Assembly (NCBI GenBank): GCA_900542115.1
Contig: UQMC01000055.1
Location: 1-12,396, forward strand
Length of the DNA: 12,396 nt
Reading direction: 5' to 3'
Source of the DNA: an uncultured Oscillibacter sp.
GTDB taxonomy: Bacteria > Bacillota > Clostridia > Oscillospirales > Oscillospiraceae
Part shown: positions 6,999 through 12,396 of the stretch, one piece after another
Layout: the number at the start of each line of letters is the position of its first letter
How positions within the stretch are numbered: the stretch's first letter is position 1
Notes under the pieces: generated by a model
The model's input: only the letters and a program-made list of their open reading frames with translations
Told to the model about the DNA's origin: nothing
The model's database searches: none
Program-made: the position numbers and the translations under genes

Positions 6999-8138
6999 TT
7001 GGAGCTGTTGGAATTTGATATTTTGCAGAGCGGAGTGGTGATATTGCTGCTGCTGTCCGCGGGAGAGCTGCTGGGGCGTCTTTGCCGGGGCACCGTGCCG
7101 GGGATTTTGCTGGCGGGGATGTTGTTTGTGGCCGGCTGCTGGAGCGGTTTGCTCCCGGCGGATTTGCAGCAGTTGGCGGGACTGGCGCAGCTTACCCCGG
7201 TGGCCATCCTGATGACCATTGCCAGCATGGGCGCGTCCATGAGCCTGCGGCAGTTTGCCGCTAACTGGCGGGTGGCGGCGGTGGCCGCGATGACGTACAT
7301 CGGTCAGGTATTGGCGGTGTTTCTGGTTATTGGCGGGTTGTTCGGCGTAAATATGGCGGTGGGCGGACTGCCCGGCGGTATGGCGGCTGCCCTCATCGTA
7401 CAGGAGCGGGCGCGGACGCTGGGCTACGATCAGGTCATTGTGCTGTCCGTGCTGGTGCTGACCACGCAGGCCCTTATCGGTTGCCCTGTGGCGGCGGCGT
7501 GCATCCGCCGGGAGGCGAAGCGTCTGCGGACACTGCCGGGGGACGCACAGGCGGCGACTGCGGAGCAGTCCCGCCCCCGCCGCTGGAAGGATGTGCAGTA
7601 CGGCGCGCTGCTGCGGCTGTATATTGCGGCGTGGGCGGCATCCCGGCTGGAAATGCTGACGGGCGTTTCCCGCTATGTGCTGGCACTGCTTATTGGTCTG
7701 GCACTGGCAAGCGTGGGCTTTCTTGCAAAGGATGAAATGGCAAGGACCAAAAGTGACGGGTTCCTTTTTTATCTGCTGATGTCCTCTGTTATCGCGGGTT
7801 TCGGCTCCGCAAAGCCGGAGATGTTCGGCCAAATGCTCCCGATTCTGGTGCTGACGCTGGCGGCGTCCACCGCCGGTGCGATTTTGGCATCCACCCTGAC
7901 CGGGCGGCTGCTGGGAATCTCCGTACCCATGAGCATGGCACTGGGGATGAATGTGATGGTGGGCTTTCCCATGAATATGCTCATCTCACAGGAAATTATT
8001 GAGGGACTGACGGAGGACGCGGCGGAGCGGCAGCGTCTCATGAACGAGATCGCGGCAAAAATGGTGCTGGGCGGCATGGTCACCACCACATTCCTCGCCA
8101 CCCTTGCGGCGGGACTGCTGGCGCCCCTGATGCACTGA
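6999..8138 (+). CDS. Multi-spanning membrane protein, GltS/2HCT-like transporter candidate
   Basis: This 379-residue protein is mostly hydrophobic, with about ten membrane segments and a basic cytoplasmic loop near residues 165-200 (RREAKRLRT onward). The two halves carry similar motifs: NMAVGGLPGGM ending in IVQE (from N118) and NVMVGFPMNM ending in ISQE (from N318), 200 residues apart. Such Gly/Pro/Asn-rich re-entrant loops in an internal repeat are the pattern of elevator-type secondary carriers such as the glutamate/Na+ symporter GltS and the 2-hydroxycarboxylate transporters. Assigning it to one of these families is inference, and the substrate is unknown. Translation starts at TTG 6999 with AAAAGGAG 8 bp upstream; no in-frame ATG lies close enough to keep the first membrane segment. 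It has no visible promoter of its own and ends at a bidirectional terminator. Confidence 0.82.
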   Translation: MELLEFDILQSGVVILLLLSAGELLGRLCRGTVPGILLAGMLFVAGCWSGLLPADLQQLAGLAQLTPVAILMTIASMGASMSLRQFAANWRVAAVAAMTYIGQVLAVFLVIGGLFGVNMAVGGLPGGMAAALIVQERARTLGYDQVIVLSVLVLTTQALIGCPVAAACIRREAKRLRTLPGDAQAATAEQSRPRRWKDVQYGALLRLYIAAWAASRLEMLTGVSRYVLALLIGLALASVGFLAKDEMARTKSDGFLFYLLMSSVIAGFGSAKPEMFGQMLPILVLTLAASTAGAILASTLTGRLLGISVPMSMALGMNVMVGFPMNMLISQEIIEGLTEDAAERQRLMNEIAAKMVLGGMVTTTFLATLAAGLLAPLMH

Positions 8139-8144
8139 AGAAAG

Positions 8145-8179
8145 AAAAACAGCCCCCTCGATTAGAGGGAGCTGTTTTT
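8145..8179. terminator. Bidirectional terminator between convergent genes
   Basis: AAAAACAGC (8145-8153) pairs with GCTGTTTTT (8171-8179), and an inner CCCTC (8155-8159) pairs with GAGGG (8165-8169), leaving one mismatch and a five-base loop. With A5 on the left and T5 on the right it works in both directions. It serves the plus-strand transporter gene (stop 8138) and the minus-strand EamA gene (stop 8195). Confidence 0.92.
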
Positions 8180-8194
8180 GATAGTTAGAGAATT

Positions 8195-9103
8195 TTACAG
8201 GTCAAAAATACCCATGATGGCAATGCCGATGACCACCAGACAGATCATGCCGTAGTGCTTCCAAGATAACTTTTCCTTCAGGAACAGCCGGCTCCACAGT
8301 ACGGAGGCGGCGCAGTAGGAGGAAATGATGGGGGCGGACATGGCAAGGTGAGAGGTATCCGCGATGGCATAGATATAGGCGAACTGGCCCGCAGTCTCGC
8401 AGATGGCGCCCAGATACTTGGGTCCCTCCATTTTCGGCACCAGCCGATCCTTTTTGATGAGCACCACATAGATAAAGCAAAATACGGCGGCGGCGAGGAA
8501 CGTCAGCTCATAGGCGCAGTTGGCGCTGCCCTCATCCAGCGTTTCCAGCACGCGGTTATCGGCAAAGGTGCCGGCGGCATCCAGAATGCAGTAGGCCACC
8601 GGTAGGGCCAGCGCTAAAAAGCTCTTGGCGTATTTGTAGTTACCGTCCTTCTGCCGCTCCGCCCGAAGCTCCGGGTCCTCCGTGGCGTCCACCACGCCGA
8701 GGCCGATAGCGCCGACGCACACCAGTGCGATGGCAAGCAGGGCCAGCGGGGAGTAGTCCTCGCCGCCCACGAACAGCAGCGTCAGCACCGCCACCAGCGC
8801 ACCGGAGGAATTGCAGATGGGGGAGGACACGGACAGCTCAATGTACCGCAGGCCCAGATAGCCCAGCGCCATAGAGCTGATATACAGCAGGGAAATCGGC
8901 AGATAGGTCCAGATCACGGACCAACTGATCTCCGTGCCGCCGACGAAGATCTCAAAGGCGGCGTGAAGACCCATGACCACGCCTACGGCGATGACCATTT
9001 TTAAATGGCTGTATTTGTCGCTGCCATCCCGGCAGCCGATTTTGGAAAAGAGGTCGCTGCCGCTCCAGCACAGGAGGGTAATCAGGGAAAGCCAAAGCCA
9101 CAT
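8195..9103 (-). CDS. EamA/DMT-family transporter
   Basis: A 302-residue inner-membrane carrier of the drug/metabolite transporter superfamily, with about ten membrane segments in two EamA repeats (about 1-140 and 155-302). Typical marks are the opening WLWLSLITLLCWSGSDLFSK; the end of repeat one, YLGLRYIELSVSSPICNSSGALVAVLTLLFVGG; and the end of repeat two, APIISSYCAASVLWSRLFLKEKLS then GMICLVVIGIAIMGI. The inter-repeat loop is charged (ATEDPELRAERQKDG). The substrate cannot be told; relatives export amino acids, other metabolites or drugs. AAAGGAG (on the minus strand, 9120-9114) lies 10 bp before the ATG. It is third in an operon, 30 bp after the methionine gamma-lyase family gene, which suggests export or uptake of a compound linked to that enzyme. 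Confidence 0.9.
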   Translation of the reverse strand: MWLWLSLITLLCWSGSDLFSKIGCRDGSDKYSHLKMVIAVGVVMGLHAAFEIFVGGTEISWSVIWTYLPISLLYISSMALGYLGLRYIELSVSSPICNSSGALVAVLTLLFVGGEDYSPLALLAIALVCVGAIGLGVVDATEDPELRAERQKDGNYKYAKSFLALALPVAYCILDAAGTFADNRVLETLDEGSANCAYELTFLAAAVFCFIYVVLIKKDRLVPKMEGPKYLGAICETAGQFAYIYAIADTSHLAMSAPIISSYCAASVLWSRLFLKEKLSWKHYGMICLVVIGIAIMGIFDL

Positions 9104-9133
9104 AGGGGAAATACTCCTTTATTTTTGATTGAA

Positions 9134-10414
9134 TTACAGGGTCACGATTCCGGCCTCCACCAGCTTTTGGAGGCTCATAAGGATGCCGAGCTTGGCATGA
9201 TACCATGTCAGGCCGCCCTGAAAATAAACGGCGTAGGGCTCACGGATGGGACCGTCGGCGGACAGCTCGATGCTGCTGCCCTGCACGAAAGCGCCTGCCG
9301 CCATAATGACGTCGGAATCGTAGCCGGGCATGGCCCAAGGCTCCGGGGTCACATAGCTGTCTACCGGGGCGGCGGCCTGAATGCCCTTGCAGAAGGCCAC
9401 CATGGCCTCCCGGCTCCCCAGCGTTACCGCCTGAATGATGTCATGGCGGCTTTCTGTGGCGTTGGGAACGCAGGCAAAGCCCAGCTTTTCATAGATGTTG
9501 GCGGCAAATACGGCGCCCTTCAGCGCGCCGGACACCACCGTGGGGGACAGGAACAGACCTTGGTAAAACGTGGGCATCAGGCCAAGGTTGGCGCCGACCT
9601 CCTGCCCCAGACCCGGGGCGGAGAGGCGGTAGGCGCAGCGTTCCACGCACTCCTTCGTGCCGCAGATGTACCCGCCGATAGGGGCAAGGCCGCCGCCGGG
9701 ATTTTTGATGAGGGAACCGACTACCATGTCGGCGCCCATGTCGGAGGGCTCCATGCGCTCCACAAATTCGCCGTAGCAGTTGTCCACCATGACCTTGACG
9801 TCCGGCTTGATCTCCTTGCAGAAGCGAATGAGAGCGCCGATCTGGTCCACAGAGAAGCTGGGCCGGGTGGCGTAGCCCTTGGAGCGCTGAATGGTAATGA
9901 GCTTGGTGCGCGGATTGATCTTGGAGCGGATAGCGTCATAGTCAAAGGTTCCGTCCGGCTTCAGGTCCGCCTGCGCGTAGGTCACGCCGTATTCCTTCAG
10001 GGAGCACTTGCTCTCCCGGATGCCGATGACCTCCTCCAGCGTATCGTAGGGTGCGCCCACGGGGGAGAGCAGCTCGTCCCCCGGCAGCAGATTGGCGGAG
10101 AGCGCCACGGTCAGGGCGTGGGTGCCGCAGGTGATCTGAGGCCGCACCAGCGCTGCCTCCGTGTGGAACACATCGGCATAGACCCGCTCTAAATTGTCCC
10201 GGCCCTCGTCATCGTAGCCGTAGCCGGTGGTGGCGGCGAAGTGGGCGGCGTTCACCCGGTTTTTCTGCATGGCCGCCAGCACCTTTGCCTGATTGTACTC
10301 CGCGGTCTGGTCAATGGCATCAAACCGGGGGCGGAGTGACGCGAGAACCTCCTCGCCGTATTCATATACAGCCCGGCTGACGCCAAGCTGCTCGTACATC
10401 GCTTCCATTTTCAT
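9134..10414 (-). CDS. Methionine gamma-lyase family PLP enzyme (aluminium-resistance protein family)
   Basis: This 426-residue protein matches the Cys/Met-metabolism PLP-enzyme branch known as the methionine gamma-lyase or aluminium-resistance family (PF06838, Bacillus YnbB-like). It has fold-type-I features in order: the tyrosine-rich stretch TGYGYDDEGRDNLERVYADVF (family hallmark); a cofactor-binding region RPQITCGTHALTVAL; the PLP-Asp segment VMVDNCYGEF; and SLIKNPGGG with the probable Schiff-base lysine K237. The C-terminal part (residues 270-426) is the small domain. It would act in the cytoplasm on a sulphur amino acid, but the true reaction in this branch is not established. The ATG overlaps the stop of the upstream regulator as ATGA, suggesting translational coupling. 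Further in-frame ATGs at codons 3 and 6 are possible starts. It is the second gene of the operon. Confidence 0.92.
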   Translation of the reverse strand: MKMEAMYEQLGVSRAVYEYGEEVLASLRPRFDAIDQTAEYNQAKVLAAMQKNRVNAAHFAATTGYGYDDEGRDNLERVYADVFHTEAALVRPQITCGTHALTVALSANLLPGDELLSPVGAPYDTLEEVIGIRESKCSLKEYGVTYAQADLKPDGTFDYDAIRSKINPRTKLITIQRSKGYATRPSFSVDQIGALIRFCKEIKPDVKVMVDNCYGEFVERMEPSDMGADMVVGSLIKNPGGGLAPIGGYICGTKECVERCAYRLSAPGLGQEVGANLGLMPTFYQGLFLSPTVVSGALKGAVFAANIYEKLGFACVPNATESRHDIIQAVTLGSREAMVAFCKGIQAAAPVDSYVTPEPWAMPGYDSDVIMAAGAFVQGSSIELSADGPIREPYAVYFQGGLTWYHAKLGILMSLQKLVEAGIVTL

Positions 10415-10647
10415 GTATCCTGTTCCTCTTTTCCCAATAGCTTATCCGCCAGATCATTCAAAATCTCCGGCCGTGTCACCACAAGGCCGCTGGCCTCGTT
10501 GCCGAGAATCAGCAGCGTGTCTCCCGGGGAGATACCGTAAAACCGGCGGGCCTCCTGCGGAATGACGATTTGGCCCCGGTCACCGACCTTGGCAGTGCCG
10601 AAGACCCGGTTTTTCCCCTGTCCCAAAACGTGTTTGCCAGCAGGCAT
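10411..10647 (-). CDS. AbrB/SpoVT-type DNA-binding regulator
   Basis: A 78-residue protein whose core, GTAKVGDRGQIVIPQEARR followed by GISPGDTLLILGN (about residues 17-50), is the swapped-hairpin AbrB DNA-binding domain, which acts as a dimer or tetramer. The rest is a short helical tail. The frame is open back to 10845, but that would run through the downstream end of the neighbouring gene and its terminator, so that long form is not real. The promoter at 10687-10715 puts the transcript start at about 10680, and GAAGGG lies 10 bases before ATG 10647, so I chose this start. ATG 10677 and the ATG pair at 10668 and 10665 are alternatives with no ribosome-binding site. As first gene of the operon and coupled to the next by ATGA, it likely controls its own operon. 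Confidence 0.88.
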   Translation of the reverse strand: MPAGKHVLGQGKNRVFGTAKVGDRGQIVIPQEARRFYGISPGDTLLILGNEASGLVVTRPEILNDLADKLLGKEEQDT

Positions 10648-10674
10648 CGTACCGCCGCCCTTCATCATATTTTT

Positions 10675-10686
10675 CATACTTGTATG
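10675..10686 (-). promoter_or_regulatory. Short palindrome at the transcript start of the regulator operon
   Basis: CATAC-TT-GTATG is a perfect 5-bp inverted repeat placed between the -10 (10687-10692) and the predicted start of transcription near 10680. It could be an operator, for example for the AbrB-type protein encoded just downstream. A repeat this short can also arise by chance, and AbrB-type proteins often bind without a clear palindrome. Confidence 0.4.
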
Positions 10687-10715
10687 AATATAGCAGACGC
10701 CCACGCAAAAGGCAA
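10687..10715 (-). promoter_or_regulatory. Predicted promoter of the regulator-lyase-transporter operon
   Basis: Read on the minus strand, TTGCCT (10715-10710) and TATATT (10692-10687) are spaced by 17 bp. This sits between the terminator of the upstream operon (10768-10800) and the regulator gene. It also fixes the start of the regulator, because upstream in-frame ATGs would be at or before the transcript start. Confidence 0.7.
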
Positions 10716-10767
10716 GTCCAATTACCGCCAAGGACCGTTTTTCTGCGAAAATTTGGAACAAATCAAC

Positions 10768-10800
10768 AAAAAAGTACGGCACACAAATCGTGTGCCGTAC
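10768..10800 (-). terminator. Intrinsic terminator after the NlpC/P60 gene
   Basis: GTACGGCACAC (10774-10784) is perfectly complementary to GTGTGCCGTAC (10790-10800), an 11-bp stem with a five-base loop. On the minus strand it runs into TTTTTT (10773-10768). It is 19 bp after the stop at 10820 and separates the two minus-strand operons. Confidence 0.95.
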
Positions 10801-10819
10801 TGATTGCAGCCCATTAAGC

Positions 10820-11719
10820 TCAGCCGAGACGGAGGCCGCCGACAAAATATGTATTGTAATAGCCGGAGGTCATATCGCTGATGATCACGCCGCCGCTGTT
10901 GGCGGAGGAGGCGTGGATGTGCTTGCCGTTGCCGATATAGATACCGGCGTGGGAGCAGGCCTTGCCCTTATTGCGGCTGGGATCGTTGAAAAACACCAGA
11001 TCGCCGGGCTGAAGCTCGGAAATGCTGTAAATTTTTGTGCCCATCCCGCTGAGCCACTGACTGGTGGCGGAGTGGGGCAGGGAATAGCCAGCCTGCTTGA
11101 ATACGTACATGGTGAAGCCGGAGCAGTCAAAGCCGCCGGCGGAGGAACCGCCGTAAACATAGCGGGTCCCAAGATGCTGCATGGCGATGTCCACGATAGA
11201 GGAGCCGTTGGAGCTGCTGGGATTGTCGGTCAGCACCAGCAGATCGCTGCGGATGTAGCCCTCGGTGCCGTATTGGCAGGTCACGGAGTACCAACCGTCC
11301 ACAAGGCCGTTTACGGTGACAATGGTGCCTGCGTCAATGGTGGCAAGGCTCTCACTGTCGGTGGAGGGGTCAGAGCGCACATGGACCGTTCCCTCGGGAA
11401 CACGGCCATAGGTGGTGAAAATGTTATCCTGATCGATGATAAGATAATCGGCGGACACATAGCCGGTGCTGCCGTTATAATCAATTTTATACCAGCCGGG
11501 AATGCTGTCATCCAGCAGCGCCACAGCCACGGATTTATTCAGCGTGGTCGCAATATCGGAGGAGGTGCTGGCCTCCGCCCGCAGACGAAGGGAGCTGCCG
11601 GTGGTGCAGCCGGCGCCGATGGCCATCTGCCCCTCAGCGGAGGCAAAGGCGGTGAGCGCCATGGTGGTAAGGGCGGCCAGAACGGCGGCCCGCAGGGCTT
11701 TTTTCAAGCTGAGCTTCAT
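10820..11719 (-). CDS. Secreted SH3b-SH3b-NlpC/P60 peptidoglycan hydrolase
   Basis: A 299-residue exported protein. The signal peptide has a basic start (MKLSLKKALRA), a hydrophobic core and a cleavage site after ASA (A28). Two bacterial SH3 domains follow, at about 38-98 and 105-170, each with the LRLR/VHVRSDPST opening and GW-Y-K/V and GY-S-D-L ends; they bind cell-wall peptides. The NlpC/P60 domain (about 180-299) has the catalytic Cys in FDCSGF (C199), His in CSHAGIYIGNG (H257) and His in HIHAS (H269), so it should be an active D-gamma-glutamyl-diaminopimelate endopeptidase-type enzyme. No spore-specific signal is visible. The frame stays open up to 11800, but ATG 11719 has AAGGAAAGGAAG upstream and gives the proper signal peptide. 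It is co-directional with, and 40 bp behind, the small gene at 11760-12053. Confidence 0.93.
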   Translation of the reverse strand: MKLSLKKALRAAVLAALTTMALTAFASAEGQMAIGAGCTTGSSLRLRAEASTSSDIATTLNKSVAVALLDDSIPGWYKIDYNGSTGYVSADYLIIDQDNIFTTYGRVPEGTVHVRSDPSTDSESLATIDAGTIVTVNGLVDGWYSVTCQYGTEGYIRSDLLVLTDNPSSSNGSSIVDIAMQHLGTRYVYGGSSAGGFDCSGFTMYVFKQAGYSLPHSATSQWLSGMGTKIYSISELQPGDLVFFNDPSRNKGKACSHAGIYIGNGKHIHASSANSGGVIISDMTSGYYNTYFVGGLRLG

Positions 11720-11759
11720 CGAAACGCTTCCTTTCCTTTGTGTGGGGATGGGGCGGGGC

Positions 11760-12053
11760 TTACTTGCCGGCCAGCGCCCGCTCCAGCCAGATGGAGGCAA
11801 AGTCCATCGCCTCGTACAAGCTGCTCTTTTCGCTCTTTTTTATCACCCGGTCACGGGCCCGCACGGTGGGGTCGGTGAGTTGGAGCTGGAGGGAGACCTT
11901 GGTGGCCATATCCAGTCCGTTTTCCTTTTTGCTCTCCAACACCTGCATCATGACAATATATTTATCAGCCATTGTGCCGTAATAGATCAGATTGTCGATC
12001 CGGCGCAGCGGATGGCCTTTATAAATCAAGCCTTCGGTTTTCGTTTCAGCCAT
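11760..12053 (-). CDS. Small protein of unknown function, first gene of the NlpC/P60 operon
   Basis: I do not recognise this 97-residue protein. It has no signal peptide or hydrophobic membrane segment. The first half looks strand-rich (PLRRIDNLIYYGTM, then DKYIVMMQVLES and TKVSLQLQLTD), and the second half (RARDRVIKKSEKSS onward to the C-terminus) looks helical, with a basic middle and an amphipathic end. The protein begins at ATG 12053, which has AAGGAAG 7 bp before it. An upstream in-frame extension to 12149 passes through the -35 and -10 elements, so it is rejected. It shares a near-consensus promoter with the cell-wall hydrolase gene 40 bp downstream; a link to envelope growth is guilt by association only. 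Confidence 0.8.
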   Translation of the reverse strand: MAETKTEGLIYKGHPLRRIDNLIYYGTMADKYIVMMQVLESKKENGLDMATKVSLQLQLTDPTVRARDRVIKKSEKSSLYEAMDFASIWLERALAGK

Positions 12054-12075
12054 GCAAACACTTCCTTGAAAAAAA

Positions 12076-12092
12076 TGTAACCAAATTGTAAC
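12076..12092 (-). repeat. Direct repeat TGTAAC x2 with 11-bp period at the -10
   Basis: On the plus strand TGTAAC occurs at 12076-12081 and again at 12087-12092, 11 bp apart, about one helical turn. The second copy overlaps the -10 (TACAAT on the minus strand) of the small-protein/NlpC promoter. The phasing would suit a regulator binding one face of DNA, but no known factor can be named. Confidence 0.45.
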
Positions 12093-12113
12093 ATCTTTTA
12101 TCCGCTTTGTCAA
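12085..12113 (-). promoter_or_regulatory. Promoter of the small-protein/NlpC operon
   Basis: Read on the minus strand, TTGACA (12113-12108) and TACAAT (12090-12085) are 17 bp apart, nearly perfect sigmaA consensus. The predicted start is near 12078, giving a leader of about 25 bases that holds the AAGGAAG ribosome-binding site. Confidence 0.88.
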
Positions 12114-12196
12114 CATTTGAAAAACCGGAAAAGTTTTCCAAGCATTCACCGCCCAGTCCTGTGTGGAGATTCACGACCCGGATAGTGGGAGCGTTT

Positions 12197-12209
12197 TGTA
12201 AAATTTACA
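12197..12209. repeat. 13-bp perfect inverted repeat in the divergent intergenic region
   Basis: TGTAAA-A-TTTACA is a perfect palindrome with a one-base centre. It lies between the two divergent promoters, about 84 bp upstream of the minus-strand -35 and about 42 bp upstream of the plus-strand extended -10 at 12251. It is a plausible operator, possibly related in sequence to the TGTAAC repeats at 12076-12092. Confidence 0.5.
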
Positions 12210-12250
12210 GAAAAGCAAAAGAATTTTTACTACAATTACAGCCCCGGCCC

Positions 12251-12259
12251 TGTTATAGT
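12251..12259 (+). promoter_or_regulatory. Predicted extended -10 promoter of the dehydrogenase gene
   Basis: TGTTATAGT fits the extended -10 pattern TGnTATAAT with one mismatch. No good -35 is present (TACAAT at the 17-bp position), so this would depend on the TG extension or an activator. It gives a leader of about 70 bases. A better-looking TATAAT at 12313-12318 is unlikely to be used for this gene because transcription would start within the ribosome-binding site. Confidence 0.5.
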
Positions 12260-12336
12260 ATAGATACCGATTAGGAGCGGCGAAATGGACTTGCATATTC
12301 GCTTGCGGGTATTATAATTATAAGGAGGCTACTATT

Positions 12337-12396
12337 ATGATGAAGATTGTAGTAACAGACGGATACGCGGAGAACCCCGGTGATTTGAGTTGGGAG
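12337..12396 (+). CDS. D-2-hydroxyacid dehydrogenase, probably glycerate dehydrogenase, 5' fragment
   Basis: Only the first 20 codons lie in the window, ending in frame at the last base. They encode MMKIVVTDGYAENPGDLSWE. The short pattern M-K-I-V-V-x-D-G-Y-x-x-N-P-G-D-L-S-W is characteristic of the N-terminus of bacterial D-2-hydroxyacid dehydrogenases of the glycerate/hydroxypyruvate reductase branch, which interconvert hydroxypyruvate and glycerate with NADH. AAGGAGG (12322-12328) is 8 bp before ATG 12337 and 11 bp before the next ATG at 12340; the first fits better. The NAD-binding and catalytic residues are beyond the window, so assignment rests on the N-terminus alone. Confidence 0.75.
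   Translation, partial: MMKIVVTDGYAENPGDLSWE

Noticed and set aside
6389-7832. Overlapping minus-strand frames opposite the MBL and transporter genes
   Set aside because: Low-complexity His/Gln/Arg-rich translations crossing the terminator at 6951-6978; shadows of the plus-strand genes.
9005-10192. Open frame of 395 codons on the plus strand opposite the methionine gamma-lyase family gene
   Set aside because: It is antisense to a well-recognised enzyme, with the composition of a complement frame (many Gly, His, Ala) and no motif.
10648-10845. N-terminal extension of the AbrB-type regulator to 144 residues
   Set aside because: It would start inside the 3' end of the NlpC/P60 gene and pass through that gene's terminator and the regulator's own promoter.
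11720-11800. 27-residue N-terminal extension of the NlpC/P60 protein
   Set aside because: It would put a Pro/Arg-rich stretch before the signal peptide and overlap the upstream gene. ATG 11719 has a ribosome-binding site and a normal signal sequence.
10790-11878. Open frame of 362 codons on the plus strand opposite the NlpC/P60 gene
   Set aside because: It is antisense to a gene with a signal peptide and a complete catalytic triad, and it starts inside a terminator hairpin region. Glycine- and alanine-rich shadow.
12291-12318. TTGCAT-16 bp-TATAAT as promoter for the dehydrogenase gene
   Set aside because: The match is good, but transcription would start near 12325, inside the ribosome-binding site, so the message could not be translated normally. 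It cannot be ruled out fully without mapping.

Overview
The window looks like a chromosomal segment of a moderately GC-rich Clostridia bacterium. The protein styles (ctsR/clpC operon, PF06838 methionine gamma-lyase family enzyme, SH3b-NlpC/P60 secreted hydrolase) and the GC-biased third codon positions suggest the Oscillospiraceae (Flavonifractor/Oscillibacter/Dysosmobacter-like). That placement is inference from protein style only. I see no rRNA, tRNA, CRISPR array, insertion sequence or phage gene, and gene order and signals look like ordinary housekeeping chromosome.

Left part (1-3771): a class III heat-shock operon, ctsR-mcsA-clpC. It is driven by a sigmaA-type promoter flanked by two CtsR boxes and closed by a strong intrinsic terminator. 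The operon has no mcsB gene, and its McsA has only one pair of CxxC motifs, so the usual arginine-kinase switch that inactivates CtsR is not encoded here.

Middle (3780-8180, plus strand): three genes. The first is a 648-residue protein with three membrane segments and a large predicted extracytoplasmic part, of unknown role, with its own promoter. The second is a soluble metallo-beta-lactamase-fold hydrolase of the ComEC C-terminal type. The third is a multi-spanning transporter-like protein that begins with TTG, immediately behind a terminator hairpin. A bidirectional terminator lies between this transporter and the convergent minus-strand operon.

Right part, minus strand (8195-10715): an operon read right to left, with a small AbrB/SpoVT-type regulator, a PLP-dependent methionine gamma-lyase family protein whose start overlaps the regulator's stop (ATGA), and an EamA-family transporter. 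Upstream of it, also on the minus strand (10768-12113), is a second operon: a 97-residue protein of unknown function followed by a secreted SH3b-SH3b-NlpC/P60 cell-wall hydrolase. It has a near-consensus promoter and a perfect hairpin terminator. A 283-bp divergent intergenic region with repeats then precedes the first 20 codons of a D-2-hydroxyacid (probably glycerate) dehydrogenase gene that runs off the window.

Every intergenic stretch is shorter than 300 bp. I did not find a clearly new system. The best leads are the kinase-less heat-shock operon, the unknown membrane protein behind it, the hairpin arrangement before the transporter, and the repeat-bearing divergent promoter region at the right end.
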